NCBI GenBank assembly: GCA_964519985.1
Contig: CAZFMF010000008.1
Coordinates: forward strand, 41,115-105,114
DNA length: 64,000 nucleotides
Source of the DNA: JAIEOG01 sp964519985
Lineage (GTDB): Bacteria; Bdellovibrionota; FAC87; UBA2466
Direction: 5' to 3'
The position numbers were made by a program, and so were the translations under genes. Below are positions 50,736-57,847 of the stretch, in pieces (the first letter of the stretch is position 1; each line of letters opens with the position of its first letter). Below the pieces are notes generated by a model that ran no database searches, had not been told where the DNA came from, and saw only the letters and a list, made by a program, of their open reading frames with translations.

Positions 50736-51092
50736 ATGAAGATTTACCTGACCACCGCCGTCGCTACCGCCCTGACCTACGTTCTCACCGCCCCGACCGC
50801 CGCCACCGCCCAGGATTCGTTCCCCGTCGCCCGGGACGTGGCCGCCCTCAAGGCCGACGTGGAAACGCTCAAGCGGCGGGTGGCCGAGCTGGAACGGCTC
50901 GTGCTACCCAAAACCGGCCCGGCCGTCCCCGCCCCGGCCCCGAAGGCGGTCGTGCCGACGACTACTCCCGCCCCGGCCGTCACCACGTTTACCGTCCGCG
51001 GTACGACCGGGAGTGTGTGCGAGGGCGGTAACTGCCCGGCCCCCGCCCGGTTCGCCCCGGTCCGCGGGCTGTTCGGTCGGTTGCGGAACTAG
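50736..51092 (+). CDS. exported coiled-coil protein
   Basis: A 118-aa protein with a signal peptide (IYLTTAVATALTYVLTAPTA, cut near AQ at 26), a short coiled coil (VAALKADVETLKRRVAELER), a P/A/T linker and a basic end (FAPVRGLFGRLRN). Being the last gene of the plus-strand block it could be an outer-membrane spanin-like or envelope protein; no lipobox is seen. Confidence 0.6.
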   Translation: MKIYLTTAVATALTYVLTAPTAATAQDSFPVARDVAALKADVETLKRRVAELERLVLPKTGPAVPAPAPKAVVPTTTPAPAVTTFTVRGTTGSVCEGGNCPAPARFAPVRGLFGRLRN

Positions 51093-51179
51093 CCCGAGTT
51101 GGGCTGCGACGTGCTCCGTACTAGCGGAGTGTAAAAGGCCGGGGGCTGCGGACTACCGCGGCTTGTCGCCCACCGGCCG

Positions 51180-51207
51180 GGACGGGTGCTTGCGGCCCGT
51201 CCTTTTT
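51180..51207 (+). terminator. strong terminator ending the plus-strand block
   Basis: GGACGGG (51180-51186) pairs with CCCGTCC (51196-51202) and is followed directly by TTTTT. A 7-bp GC stem with a T run is a classical intrinsic terminator. It lies 88 bp after the last plus-strand gene and separates the late block from the minus-strand RNA genes. Confidence 0.85.
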
Positions 51208-51229
51208 CGTTTATCGGTCGTCCCACTAG

Positions 51230-51372
51230 TGGAGCAGGCGGGGGTCGAACCCGCGTCGTGCCCGGGGTACTAACGATACCCCTGACAGACCGCCGTCGTG
51301 TGCATTACCTTAGCCGGGCCATCGTGGTTACAAGCCACGAACCCGGGCTATACGCAGCACACTCGCTGCCCC
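51230..51372 (-). ncRNA. tRNA-like RNA with long insert
   Basis: Read on the minus strand, the 5' GGGGCAG (51366-51372) pairs with CTGCTCC (51231-51237), giving a 7-bp acceptor with a G3-U70 wobble and A at the discriminator position. A perfect T arm sits just inside (GCGGG, loop TTCGACC, CCCGC; 51238-51254). Between them are about 117 bases instead of a D and anticodon arm, with an internal hairpin whose 7-base loop is CTTGTAA. G3-U70 and the 3' end resemble tmRNA or tRNA-Ala. I found no tag frame and no tmRNA 5' motif, so the type is open. Confidence 0.45.
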
Positions 51373-51516
51373 AAGTGCTCGGGCATTCTACCGAGGTAGC
51401 GGAAGCGACCCCGGCCGGAACCAACGGCCTGTGTCCGAGCTGTTCTCCCCGGCTTCCCTAGTCTCCGGAGTTTAACACCGTCTCTAGGTGACGGTCGGCC
51501 CCGCGAGCAGACCGAG

Positions 51517-51587
51517 TACCGCGTGGTGAAGTTGCACCACCGTCTTCGGCTTATAAGACCGACGCTCTGCGGTTGAGCTAACGCGGT
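51517..51587 (-). tRNA. tRNA-Ile (anticodon UAU)
   Basis: A 71-nt minus-strand tRNA. Acceptor ACCGCGT pairs with ACGCGGT, discriminator A; U8-A9; D stem GCTC/GAGC; anticodon stem TCGGT/GCCGA (one G-U pair) with loop CTTATAA, giving anticodon UAU for the codon AUA; variable loop AGAC; T stem GGTGG/TCACC with loop TGCAACT. CCA is not encoded. AUA should be a rare codon in a GC-rich host, and a phage copy would help the few AT-rich genes. Loop position 55 is G rather than U, a slight deviation. Confidence 0.82.
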
Positions 51588-51597
51588 CAACTACACA

Positions 51598-52284
51598 CTA
51601 CCACACGTCCTCGAACACCGCCTTCCGCTCCCGCAACTCCTCCATCGCCCCTTTAAGCCACTGTCGTACCGCTTCCTTCGTGACCCCGAACCGGCGGGCG
51701 ATCTCATCCAACGTAGCCCCGACCCCGTACCGTAACCACAGCGTCTCCTCCCACCGGCGGGCAAACCGGTGTCCCCTCAACGCCCGCCGGACCGTCGCCC
51801 ACACGTCCTCCGGGGCGGGTGGGGCCGGGGTCTCGGGCCGCCCCGCTACCGTAGCCCCGAAGTCTACCGCGGTATCCCCGTCCGGGATCAAGACCGCGGA
51901 GAAGTGCATCGTCGGGTAATGGACGACCCCGTGTTTCTGCGGCGTATGAACCCCATTCGCCGCCTCGTTACGGGCGGTCCGGGACAGCCCGAACCGCAGC
52001 ACCCGCGTTACATAGCTAATGAACTTGATCCCCCGGCTCGGGTCGAACTTAAGCACCGACTTCCACGCCTCTACCACCGCCGCCCCGTGGTAGTCCGCCA
52101 GTTCGCCTTTCATCCCCGCCCCGATCCACCACCCCCGGGCGTGCTTCCAGAGCCACGCATCGACGCTCTTGACGAGCCGTTCCCGGGCCGATCGGACGGC
52201 TTCCGGGTCGTCCCCGAGTAATGCCGCCGCTAACATTCCTTCCAACGAAGTCGGGGCGTGGACCCGCGGCGGCGTGACTCCCAT
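51598..52284 (-). CDS. sigma-70-family RNA polymerase sigma factor
   Basis: A 228-aa protein. Region 2 is visible at about 36-105 (LVKSVDAWLWKHARGWW; AVVEAWKSVLKFDPSRGIKF; ISYVTRVLRFGLSRTARNEA) and region 4 at about 175-222 (RRWEETLWLRYGVGATLDEI; ARRFGVTKEAVRQWLKGAME), with the DNA-contacting helix-turn-helix. Regions 1 and 3 are missing or short, as in phage and ECF-like factors. It probably directs host RNA polymerase to a class of phage promoters, perhaps those of the late plus-strand block. Confidence 0.82.
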   Translation of the reverse strand: MGVTPPRVHAPTSLEGMLAAALLGDDPEAVRSARERLVKSVDAWLWKHARGWWIGAGMKGELADYHGAAVVEAWKSVLKFDPSRGIKFISYVTRVLRFGLSRTARNEAANGVHTPQKHGVVHYPTMHFSAVLIPDGDTAVDFGATVAGRPETPAPPAPEDVWATVRRALRGHRFARRWEETLWLRYGVGATLDEIARRFGVTKEAVRQWLKGAMEELRERKAVFEDVW

Positions 52285-52326
52285 GTCGGTCCTCGGGGTA
52301 GGTGCTGCCGCGAGTATACCAGTCCG

Positions 52327-52905
52327 TTACTGTCCTTCGCCACCACCGCCCGGCGGGAGCGGGTACTGCGACATGATCATGGCCGCTTCGAGCCGGTACA
52401 GGAACGCGAGGACGTAGAAGTCGGTCGCCCCGTCGAACCAGACCCCCGCCCCGGCGTAGCACTCCCCGGCCTGGGCGTAGTGCGACGCCGCCATTTCGTA
52501 ATTCCCGGCGGCGTAATACCCGTCGGCCGCCGCATAGTAGATGTCGCCCCAGTCCCGGGCGGCGATACCCTGGCCGTAGGCGGCGAGCCCATTCGCCTCC
52601 GCCTTCCCGGCGTACAGGAAGTTGGCCGCGCAGGTGTCATAGTCCGCCGTCTTCATGGTCAGGGCGTACCACAGGATGTTCGGCACCCAGTCGTCGGTCT
52701 CCGCCGTCTTCCCGATCGCCGCGGCGTCCTCCTTCGTCCCGTCCGCGGCGGCCCGCGACACGCCCATCACGTCGTAGGCGGTCATCGCCGCGACCCACGC
52801 CGCGTCCGCCTTCTGCTTCGCCGTCTGGACCCCGTCCTGGGCCGCGACCGGCCCCGCGAACCCCACCAGCATCGCCACCGCCACCGCCAGCATCACGTTA
52901 CGCAT
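52327..52905 (-). CDS. exported helical-repeat protein
   Basis: A 192-aa protein with a signal peptide (VMLAVAVAMLVGFAGPVAAQ, cut after AQ at about 23). The mature part has TPR/Sel1-like helical hairpins rich in A, Y and G (DWGDIYYAAADGYYAAGNYE; MAASHYAQAGECYAGAGVWF) and ends in a G-rich tail. Expressed from the early-side strand and exported, so it may act in the periplasm on the host or as a superinfection factor. Confidence 0.6.
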   Translation of the reverse strand: MRNVMLAVAVAMLVGFAGPVAAQDGVQTAKQKADAAWVAAMTAYDVMGVSRAAADGTKEDAAAIGKTAETDDWVPNILWYALTMKTADYDTCAANFLYAGKAEANGLAAYGQGIAARDWGDIYYAAADGYYAAGNYEMAASHYAQAGECYAGAGVWFDGATDFYVLAFLYRLEAAMIMSQYPLPPGGGGEGQ

Positions 52906-52924
52906 GTCGTCCTCGTGGAATCTG

Positions 52925-52951
52925 AAAAGCCCCCGGCCGGATTCCGCCGGC
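52925..52951 (-). terminator. weak terminator-like hairpin
   Basis: GCCGG and CCGGC (52936-52951) surround a 6-base loop; on the minus strand the stem is followed after 7 bases by TTTT (52925-52928). It would end the transcript from the gene at 53117 before the exported-protein gene. The gap between stem and T run makes it uncertain. Confidence 0.35.
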
Positions 52952-53071
52952 GCGTTTATCGGGCGGGCCGCCCGGACCGTTCCGCTCCCAGAGTTAGCCC
53001 GGGACTATTATCCCGGACCGTCACCGGGGTTCCGACCCCCGGCTCCCGTCCTACCAAGCCTCGGTCAGCGA

Positions 53072-53088
53072 TCGGGAATCGAACCCGC
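53072..53088 (-). other. orphan tRNA T-arm-like sequence
   Basis: On the minus strand GCGGG, TTCGATT and CCCGA form a T arm with one mismatch at the base pair next to the acceptor, an obvious match to tRNA T-loop consensus. No matching acceptor strand or anticodon arm lies upstream. It sits in the 211-bp gap 52906-53116, which otherwise shows only GC-rich repeats. It may be a tRNA fragment such as an old attachment site. Confidence 0.4.
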
Positions 53089-53116
53089 ACTTACGGGACC
53101 GCCGCGGCGGTGTACG

Positions 53117-53530
53117 TCAGCCGTCCAGTTCGGCCAGCTTCTTCTCCAGTTCCTCGATCGGCATGGCCGCGAGGTTCGCGTCCTTCTTCGCGTTGTAGGC
53201 GTCGAGCAGCTTCTTCCGCTCGGCCGCCCGCGTCACCTTCGCCGCCGCCGCCCGGTTCTCGGCCTGCTTGGTGGCGATGACATCCTTCACGATCTCCAGC
53301 GAGACCGTGAGGGCGTGCCGCTGCGGGTCGGCCGCGGTGTCCTCCACGAACGACTCCTCCGTCTTCTCCTTGAGCCGCCCGTTGATGGTCCGGGCGGTGC
53401 TGTCCAGGTCGGCCCCGTTCGGGCGGGTGCTCTTGAGCGGGAGCTGGAATAGCTGCTCGACGGTCAGCTCCCCGACGCGGGACGGGAAGCGGAGGGCGGT
53501 CTGGGCGGCGAACTTGTACAGGTCGGTCAT
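53117..53530 (-). CDS. conserved small phage protein
   Basis: A 137-aa helical protein. YKFAAQTALRFPSRVGELTV, EQLFQLPLKS and LEIVKDVIATKQAENRAAAA match a protein I have seen repeatedly in phage genomes near replication or regulatory genes, without assigned function. The C-terminal part is a charged coiled coil (RKKLLDAYNAKKDANLAAMP). Confidence 0.65.
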   Translation of the reverse strand: MTDLYKFAAQTALRFPSRVGELTVEQLFQLPLKSTRPNGADLDSTARTINGRLKEKTEESFVEDTAADPQRHALTVSLEIVKDVIATKQAENRAAAAKVTRAAERKKLLDAYNAKKDANLAAMPIEELEKKLAELDG

Positions 53531-53559
53531 CGGTCACTCCTCGGTTGGGGTTACAGTCG

Positions 53560-53742
53560 TCACTCTCGGTCTAGCATCGCCACACTGTGCGACGACGCGA
53601 TTTCGTGGCTGGTAGTAGTCCCGTGTTCCCACTTCACCTTGAACCACCCGGTCGGCCGCTGCGGCACTTCCACCTCGCCGACGGAATTGCCGCACCGCAC
53701 GGTATCGCCGTTCATCAACTCGCCGGCCTGTTCACACGTCAC
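53560..53742 (-). CDS. hypothetical small protein
   Basis: A 60-aa protein (MTCEQAGELMNGDTVRCGNS; TGWFKVKWEHGTTTSHEIAS), beta-rich, with the look of a small SH3-like or KOW-like fold. It ends 29 bp before the 53530 gene and begins 9 bp after the large 53752 gene, so it is co-transcribed. Not recognised. Confidence 0.5.
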   Translation of the reverse strand: MTCEQAGELMNGDTVRCGNSVGEVEVPQRPTGWFKVKWEHGTTTSHEIASSHSVAMLDRE

Positions 53743-53751
53743 GACGGCACC

Positions 53752-55812
53752 TCAGAACGTCAGCGTGTACGCCCGGCGGCCGTCCACGACGACCGTCACG
53801 GTATCCCCGCGGGCGGCGGTGAACCCTAGCCCCGACACCTGCTCGGCGGAGTAGGGAGCCTTCGTCTTCCCCGCCAGAGCCTCGAACACCTTGCCGTGGG
53901 TCGTCAGGTCCGCCCGCAGGAACTCGTTGTAGATCGTGCGGCACGACCCGGGGTTGCGGCAGTCGCGGAGGGCGAGGATCAGGTGCTTGGCCCCGACCGC
54001 GTTACCCGACCAGTGGTTCGGGCTGTACGCGGCCAGCACCACCGGGCACAGCGTCTCGGTCTTGACGCCCCACTTGTCCTGACTCGTGGTGGACGACGGG
54101 AGGACGTGGTTGATCGTGAACACCCCGGTCTTGAGCGTCGCGGTCGCCACCGTAACCCACTCCTTGTTCTTGAGCGGGCGAGTCACTTCGTACTGGTACA
54201 CCTGCCCGCCGAACTCGATCTCGGCCGCGAACCCGGCGTCCGTCGGGGAGCGGAGCATCCAGTTGTGGCACTTGAACGTGTACACCCCGTCCCGCAGCTT
54301 CTCCTTCGTCGGGAACGTGATGTTCTCGACCGGGACGTAGCCCGCGGGGGCCGCGTTCGTGTAGTCCACGTCCTGCACCCCGCCCGAAGTCGGATCGTTG
54401 CGACGGTTCCAGCCGACCCGCTGCCCCGCCGGGTAGTTGTCGTGGCACCCGTCCTTATGCTCGGTGCTGCCCGGCATGAATACGTGCAAGTCCATCAGGC
54501 TCGCGTTCCGCCTCCCGTAGTTCCACTTGTGCGAGAACCGCAACACCCCGTCCACCCGGCCGCCGAGCTCCTGCACCCGCCGCCGCAGGTCGCTATCCGC
54601 GAGATCGCCGTCGTAGCTCCACGCGAAGTTGTTGTCCCACTTGAACAGCCGCTCCGGCCCGTCCGCCCCGGTGAGGGAGACGAAGTTACCGGCGTGGCGG
54701 TTCTCCACGAAGCAGTCCAGCGTCTTCGCCCCGGGCAGGACGGTCTTCACGAACTCGTCCGCCCCGATCTTCACCGCCCGGCTCAGGTCCGGGGCGGCCG
54801 GCTTGACGGCGGACGCGAGCAGGTCCGCGATGCCGTGACCGTCCTTCATCTGCGGGCGGGCGTTGTTGTCCACGAATAACACGTCGTTCACGCTCACGTC
54901 CGACAGGCGGGCGTACCGGCGGCTGATCGCCCCGCCCAGGTCGAGCTTGTTAATGGTGGCGAGGGCGTCGTCCACCATCCGCTGCGTGATGACCGCGGTC
55001 GGCCGCTTGTAATTCGCGGGGGCGACCATCGCCTCGTACTTACGGACCGCCTTGTCCAACCCCATACCCTCGGCCAGATTCACCAGCAGCTCGCCGATTA
55101 CGGTATTACGGAACCGGGCGTTGCGGTTGTCGATATTCTCCCACGCAAACACGCTGCCCAGCCCGGACCGGTTGTACGCCCGGAGCAGCCCGAGGAACCC
55201 GACGACCGCCGCCTTATGCTCCTCGCCGCGATACAGCCCGTTCGACTCGATCAGGTCGATGACGGTTTCCAGATCGGCCTCGTGGATTTCCGCCAACCCG
55301 CGTTGTAACACTTGGAACGCCGCCGCCCGCTCGCCGATCTTCGCCCCCGGGTCGGCCGCGTGGTGCCGGTCCGCCACGTCGCCCCAGAAGTGGTCGTGCC
55401 GCTCGTTGGTCTTCGCGTCGTAGTTGTACTCCTGCCCGTACCGCCGCTCCTTCGTGCGGAAGACGCCGGTGATCGCCGCGTTCCGCACCTCCCAGTCCAG
55501 CTTCTCCGCGACCACGTTGTACGGGTAGGGCAGATCGAGCCCTTCCCACACCGTACCGACGTGGCCGTCCTTGATCGTCACGAGACCGCCCAGCCGCCGC
55601 ACGAAGCTCTTGCAGCACACGCAGTCCGCGACGGTGCGGACTCGGTAGACCGGGTTCGTTCTTTCCGGGTACGCGGCGAGGTACACGTCGAACAGGTCGC
55701 CCGCCAGCTCGGTCGTGTACAGCTCGTGCTTGCTCATCTCGCGGAACCGGGCGTTGACCGCCCGCCCGAAGACCGCGAAGTCCGTCGAAACCGTCGTCGT
55801 CGTGGTCGGCAC
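53752..55812 (-). CDS. conserved large phage protein with CCK motif
   Basis: A 686-aa protein. Near residues 15-75 it carries VNARFREMSKHELYTTELAG, YPERTNPVYRVRTVADCVCC and KSFVRRLGG, the hallmark of a conserved phage family (E/D-x-NP-x-Y/F-R-x(6)-DC-x-CC-K/R-x-F-x-R) that occurs in many tailed phages and whose function is unknown. It is intact here. It has its own sigma-70-like promoter at 55896-55924 and a terminator hairpin upstream. No signal or membrane segment. Confidence 0.7.
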   Translation of the reverse strand: MPTTTTTVSTDFAVFGRAVNARFREMSKHELYTTELAGDLFDVYLAAYPERTNPVYRVRTVADCVCCKSFVRRLGGLVTIKDGHVGTVWEGLDLPYPYNVVAEKLDWEVRNAAITGVFRTKERRYGQEYNYDAKTNERHDHFWGDVADRHHAADPGAKIGERAAAFQVLQRGLAEIHEADLETVIDLIESNGLYRGEEHKAAVVGFLGLLRAYNRSGLGSVFAWENIDNRNARFRNTVIGELLVNLAEGMGLDKAVRKYEAMVAPANYKRPTAVITQRMVDDALATINKLDLGGAISRRYARLSDVSVNDVLFVDNNARPQMKDGHGIADLLASAVKPAAPDLSRAVKIGADEFVKTVLPGAKTLDCFVENRHAGNFVSLTGADGPERLFKWDNNFAWSYDGDLADSDLRRRVQELGGRVDGVLRFSHKWNYGRRNASLMDLHVFMPGSTEHKDGCHDNYPAGQRVGWNRRNDPTSGGVQDVDYTNAAPAGYVPVENITFPTKEKLRDGVYTFKCHNWMLRSPTDAGFAAEIEFGGQVYQYEVTRPLKNKEWVTVATATLKTGVFTINHVLPSSTTSQDKWGVKTETLCPVVLAAYSPNHWSGNAVGAKHLILALRDCRNPGSCRTIYNEFLRADLTTHGKVFEALAGKTKAPYSAEQVSGLGFTAARGDTVTVVVDGRRAYTLTF

Positions 55813-55840
55813 GGTCTTTCTCCGTGGGGTTATGGGCGTG

Positions 55841-55867
55841 AAAAAGCCCGACCGGGGTGGCCGGGCT
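55841..55867 (-). terminator. intrinsic terminator on the minus strand
   Basis: On the minus strand AGCCCG pairs with CGGGCT (55862-55867 and 55845-55850) around an 11-base loop, followed by TTTTT (plus-strand AAAAA at 55841-55845). It lies between the promoter at 55896 and the 686-aa gene, so it may act as an attenuator for that gene. Confidence 0.55.
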
Positions 55868-55895
55868 CGCGTCGTCTTTCGTCACCGCCCACCAC

Positions 55896-55924
55896 ACTAT
55901 ACCGTTGACAAATCCCCACGTCAA
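55896..55924 (-). promoter_or_regulatory. sigma-70-type promoter
   Basis: On the minus strand TTGACG (-35, 55919-55924) and TATAGT (-10, 55896-55901) are separated by exactly 17 bases. This is close to the bacterial housekeeping consensus and lies 84 bp upstream of the 686-aa gene. Host RNA polymerase could transcribe it directly after entry. Confidence 0.7.
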
Positions 55925-55939
55925 GCGGTTCGGTGAAAA

Positions 55940-56176
55940 TTACCGGGAGGCCGCCACCGGCTCCCACCCACGGACCGGGAGCGACACCGGTGTCGCGTCC
56001 GTCACCACCAGTACCTCGCCTACGTCCTGCACCACGCCGCCCACCGCGACCGGCGGCACCGACACCTCCGAGTACGCCACTGCGAACCCCTGCTCGCGGA
56101 GCATCTCGACCAACACCCGGGCGAGCATGGTTTTGCCCGACATCGGGCTGCCGCACAGCAGAATCGTCACGTCCAT
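55940..56176 (-). CDS. small P-loop protein
   Basis: A 78-aa protein starting MDVTILLCGSPMSGKTMLAR, with a Walker A motif (GSPMSGKT) at about residues 9-16, then VLVEMLREQGFAVAYSE. It is far shorter than normal P-loop ATPases or kinases and ends after about two strands, so it is either a minimal nucleotide-binding module or a truncated remnant. Confidence 0.55.
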   Translation of the reverse strand: MDVTILLCGSPMSGKTMLARVLVEMLREQGFAVAYSEVSVPPVAVGGVVQDVGEVLVVTDATPVSLPVRGWEPVAASR

Positions 56177-56196
56177 CGTCGCCTCGTTAACTTCGG

Positions 56197-56364
56197 TTAA
56201 CCGAGCACTACGGTCGCCGCAGCGACCACGGAAAAGCTACCGTCCGCCCACCGGACGCCGACCTCAACGGACTGGTATCGCCCGCCACTGACCGACACGA
56301 TTTCGCCCTCCCGTCCGGTGTCGGGGCAATAGGCGGAGCAGTCTAACAAGTCGGCAAATGACAT
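56197..56364 (-). CDS. hypothetical small protein
   Basis: A 55-aa protein starting at ATG 56364 with GGAGG 6 bases upstream (MSFADLLDCSAYCPDTGREG). It appears to be a small beta fold with two cysteines. Co-directional with the P-loop gene 20 bp downstream. Not recognised. Confidence 0.5.
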   Translation of the reverse strand: MSFADLLDCSAYCPDTGREGEIVSVSGGRYQSVEVGVRWADGSFSVVAAATVVLG

Positions 56365-56385
56365 CGTCGCCTCCGTAATAACCAC

Positions 56386-56566
56386 TGGTCCCGCCGCGAG
56401 TCGAACGCGGTGGTGTAGTCACGGGCTTTCGGATCGTCGGCCGGTCTGTTTGCGGTTGTCAGCTCGTGCCCGACTGCCGCTCAATGCCGTCCAGCCTCCC
56501 CGGACGCAGCCCAGAGTATCTAGCCGGTGTGCGTCACACGCAGGTCGCCGTGCCTGCCCCGGGACC
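56386..56566 (-). ncRNA. tRNA-like RNA with long insert
   Basis: On the minus strand, 5' GGTCCCG (56560-56566) pairs perfectly with CGGGACC (56387-56393), followed by discriminator A. A perfect T arm lies inside (CCGCG, loop TTCGACT, CGCGG; 56394-56410). A D-arm-like hairpin follows the 5' acceptor (GCAG, 10-base loop with GG, CTGC). In place of a normal anticodon arm there are about 115 extra bases. The total of 181 nt is too long for a tRNA and short for tmRNA. It could be a tRNA with an insertion or a tRNA-mimic. Confidence 0.5.
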
Positions 56567-56790
56567 AACGTCTCGTTACTCGCTATTAGCCGCCCCGCAG
56601 TAACCACAACTATAAACGGCGGTTCCTGCTCTCTGTCACCGCCAACCAGTCACGCCTCGTCGTTGCAACAACGTTGTTCCGCTCAGCGTTTGAGCCTCAG
56701 CGAACTTCGGTAGTGCTCCACTGTCGGTTCGGACCGTGTACAGTCCTACTACAACCCGGCCGCTCGCTACAGCCTTCGGAACCACCCGCA
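56567..56790. other. gene-free interval
   Basis: No supportable protein gene lies between the 5' end of the tRNA-like RNA and the gene ending at 56791. With the RNA itself the gene-free stretch is 405 bp. It contains short inverted repeats such as TTGCAACAACGTTGTT-type sequence around 56663-56679 and may carry a leader or further structured RNA, but I cannot assign one. Confidence 0.5.
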
Positions 56791-57156
56791 TTACTCGCTA
56801 TCGGCCTTACTCCCGACCGCCTTGAGTTCGTTCCCGCCGTCCGCGGCCTTGAGCTTCTTGTCACCCCGTTCGATCGCCGCCGGGATGGTCCGGGCGAGTA
56901 CGTGCAGCGTGGCCCGCTTGAACGGCCGCACGCCCTTGACGGACTTGAGGGCGGTATCGAGTAGCGTCCGGGCGACGGCGGCCTTGTCCGCCGGGAGAAA
57001 CGTCCGCACCCCATCCAGCACGTCGGCGTGGGCGGCGGCGACCGCGGGGGCGGCCTTCGTGAACAGCCCGTCGAGCCACTTCTTGAGCAGGTCGCTCAAC
57101 CACGGGCCGACGAGCTTGAGCAGTTCGGCGATCAGTCCGGCTAGAATTGGGTTCAT
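56791..57156 (-). CDS. hypothetical amphipathic protein
   Basis: A 121-aa protein starting at ATG 57156. The N-terminal 35 residues are amphipathic and hydrophobic (MNPILAGLIAELLKLVGPWL), followed by a helical, basic body (KRATLHVLARTIPAAIERGD). It may bind the membrane, perhaps as a holin-like or membrane-associated early protein, but it is not in the lysis cassette. Not recognised. Confidence 0.5.
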   Translation of the reverse strand: MNPILAGLIAELLKLVGPWLSDLLKKWLDGLFTKAAPAVAAAHADVLDGVRTFLPADKAAVARTLLDTALKSVKGVRPFKRATLHVLARTIPAAIERGDKKLKAADGGNELKAVGSKADSE

Positions 57157-57164
57157 ACGGTTTC

Positions 57165-57839
57165 CTAAAGGGGTTCCCACACGTCTCGGACACCTTGCCA
57201 CCCACGCCACCGGTAGGCCCGCAGGGTAAGCCACCCGGCGATCACGGCCGTTACCCACACACCCAACGACCACCACATCAACCGGTCGCGGTCCGCGGTT
57301 GTGTACTTCGTCACCCTATCCCCGCCCGCCCAACGGCGGACCTGGCGTTCGGCCCGCCACCACGGGTTATTTTCATTCCGCCGATACCCGCGTCGCGGGT
57401 TCCGCCACGCTCCCGGGCGAGTGTCGTCCCGCCACACCACTTTTACCGTATCGCTCCGCCGCACGGCCAAACAACCCCGGTTGGTCGGTTCCCATACCCG
57501 ACACGTCAGAGGTCGGTAATCGTAGTGTTGACAGCGGCCTTCGGGGGTCAGCCACACGCACGGGGAACCGGTCGGGTCTTTCTTAAGGTTGCGGAGCGTC
57601 GCGGCGTGTTCCGCCCGAAGGACGGCGGGCATCCGAGCAAAAAGGTCCGTATCTCCCAAGACCATCTCGACGACCGTCTCAGAATAATTCTCCAATCGTA
57701 CCTCGTCCGGGGTCATCGTTGGCCCCAAGTCGGGGTTTGCCACGTCAAATGGCGGAAGGCCGATGTGCCGGCAACACCGACCCCCGCAGTCGTCGCACAG
57801 TTCGGGACCGAACACGGGTAGTGCTATTCTCTCAGACAC
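57165..57839 (-). CDS. YkgJ-family cysteine-cluster protein with C-terminal membrane segment
   Basis: A 224-aa protein from GTG 57839. CDDCGGRCCRHIGLPPF (about 15-31) and CVWLTPEGRCQHYDYRPLTC (about 94-113) give the C-x2-C-x3-CC ... C-x7-C-x9-C layout of the YkgJ/CxxCxxCC family, thought to bind zinc or an iron-sulfur cluster. The C-terminal third is basic and then has a membrane helix (WWSLGVWVTAVIAGWLTL), unusual for the family. YkgJ genes are common in planctomycetes, so this may be acquired from the host. Confidence 0.75.
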   Translation of the reverse strand: MSERIALPVFGPELCDDCGGRCCRHIGLPPFDVANPDLGPTMTPDEVRLENYSETVVEMVLGDTDLFARMPAVLRAEHAATLRNLKKDPTGSPCVWLTPEGRCQHYDYRPLTCRVWEPTNRGCLAVRRSDTVKVVWRDDTRPGAWRNPRRGYRRNENNPWWRAERQVRRWAGGDRVTKYTTADRDRLMWWSLGVWVTAVIAGWLTLRAYRWRGWQGVRDVWEPL

Positions 57840-57847
57840 ACCACCTC

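Larger units (their letters stand above)
51093..51597. other. 505-bp gene-free region with RNA genes
   Basis: Between the last plus-strand gene and the sigma factor gene there is no supportable protein gene. The interval holds the terminator at 51180, the tRNA-like element at 51230-51372 and tRNA-Ile at 51517-51587. The 144 bp between the two RNAs (51373-51516) contains GC-rich inverted repeats but no further tRNA that I can fold. Confidence 0.7.

Noticed and set aside
51230..51503. A complete tmRNA gene
   Set aside because: The 3' end fits, but I could not find the conserved tmRNA 5' D-loop sequence, a tag frame with a resume codon, or a second consistent 5' acceptor further out. Only a tRNA-like element is claimed.
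51373..51516. A further tRNA between the two RNA genes
   Set aside because: GC-rich hairpins are present but no combination gives acceptor, anticodon and T arms together.
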